Shown here in pieces: positions 13,973-13,979 of a stretch of DNA of 13,979 nucleotides. The DNA is taken from assembly GCA_035510795.1 (NCBI GenBank), contig DATKGL010000010.1, forward strand, positions 1 through 13,979. Reading direction: 5' to 3'. The notes under the pieces were generated by a model. It did not search any database, was not told the DNA's origin, and saw nothing but the letters and a program-made list of their open reading frames with translations. The position numbers and the translations under genes were made by a program. Origin of the DNA: DATKGL01 sp035510795 (GTDB lineage: Bacteria; Patescibacteriota; Saccharimonadia; Saccharimonadales; UBA4665). How positions within the stretch are numbered: the first letter of the stretch is position 1; every line of letters starts with the position of its first letter.

Positions 13973-13979
13973 CAAGCAG

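Larger units (their letters stand above)
12728..13976 (-). mobile_element. complete IS110-family insertion sequence with CT cores
   Basis: The element runs on the minus strand from the left end (core CT at 13976-13975, followed by TGTATC) to the right end (ATTGTAGGT followed by core CT at 12729-12728). It is about 1.25 kb and carries one recombinase gene. The boundaries are supported three ways: the 9-nt ATTGTAGGT at the right end is repeated exactly in the predicted donor loop (13843-13835); ACAAG in that loop (13809-13805) complements CTTGT at the left end; and a target-loop segment complements the junction TG-CT-TAT made from both flanks. There are no terminal inverted repeats or target duplication beyond the CT, as expected for the family. 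Only 3 nt of left-end flank are inside the window. Confidence 0.85.

Noticed and set aside
1..13979. Alternative genetic code with TGA read as glycine
   Set aside because: TGA ends the MazG-like, ASCH, NlpC/P60-like and IS110 genes at sensible lengths, so the standard bacterial code fits.

Overview
The window looks like a gene-dense bacterial chromosome segment from an ultrasmall-genome lineage, most likely Candidatus Saccharibacteria (TM7) or a related Patescibacteria/CPR group. This is inferred from the mix of divergent NTP-sanitation enzymes, small membrane proteins, unusual GNAT-like proteins and a stand-alone PEP synthase-type enzyme, and from the very short intergenic gaps. TGA ends several genes (the MazG-like protein, the ASCH protein, the IS transposase), so the code is standard table 11, which argues against the Absconditabacteria/Gracilibacteria lineages that recode TGA. 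No rRNA, tRNA or CRISPR array is visible.

Layout. 1-1755: an edge fragment, a HAM1/RdgB-type nucleotide pyrophosphatase (+), and a convergent overlapping pair (-) of a MazG-like pyrophosphohydrolase and a LOG-family gene broken by a frameshift. 1906-4053: a large anchored or lipoprotein GH16 glycoside hydrolase with DUF4082, Fn3 and two Ig-like repeats. 4061-5998: a small glycine-rich membrane protein, a membrane-anchored OB-fold-like protein, an MntP-like transporter and an alpha/beta-hydrolase-like protein. 6102-7647: an unknown protein, an ASCH-domain protein, a two-TM small protein and a Nudix protein. 7679-10042: a phosphoenolpyruvate synthase-type enzyme. 10172-10798: an adenylate-kinase-like protein. 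10807-12710: two tandem GNAT-like proteins and an NlpC/P60-like protein. 12728-13976: a complete IS110-family element.

Two themes stand out. First, many genes have a -10 hexamer ending exactly 6 nt (in a few cases 7-8 nt) before the start codon, with no Shine-Dalgarno site. This predicts leaderless mRNAs as the default for first genes, while internal operon genes and the IS transposase have Shine-Dalgarno sites. Second, the IS110 element can be read in full: DEDD-plus-serine recombinase, a predicted bridge RNA in its 5' noncoding end with donor guides matching both element ends and a target guide matching the insertion junction, CT cores at both boundaries, and a promoter that would form only when the right and left ends are joined in the circular intermediate. 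The element sits just upstream of the NlpC/P60-like gene and may have removed its original start or promoter.

Most intact genes are housekeeping: nucleotide-pool cleaning (HAM1, MazG, Nudix), nucleotide phosphorylation, PEP/pyruvate interconversion and ion export. The region right of 10807 looks more accessory.
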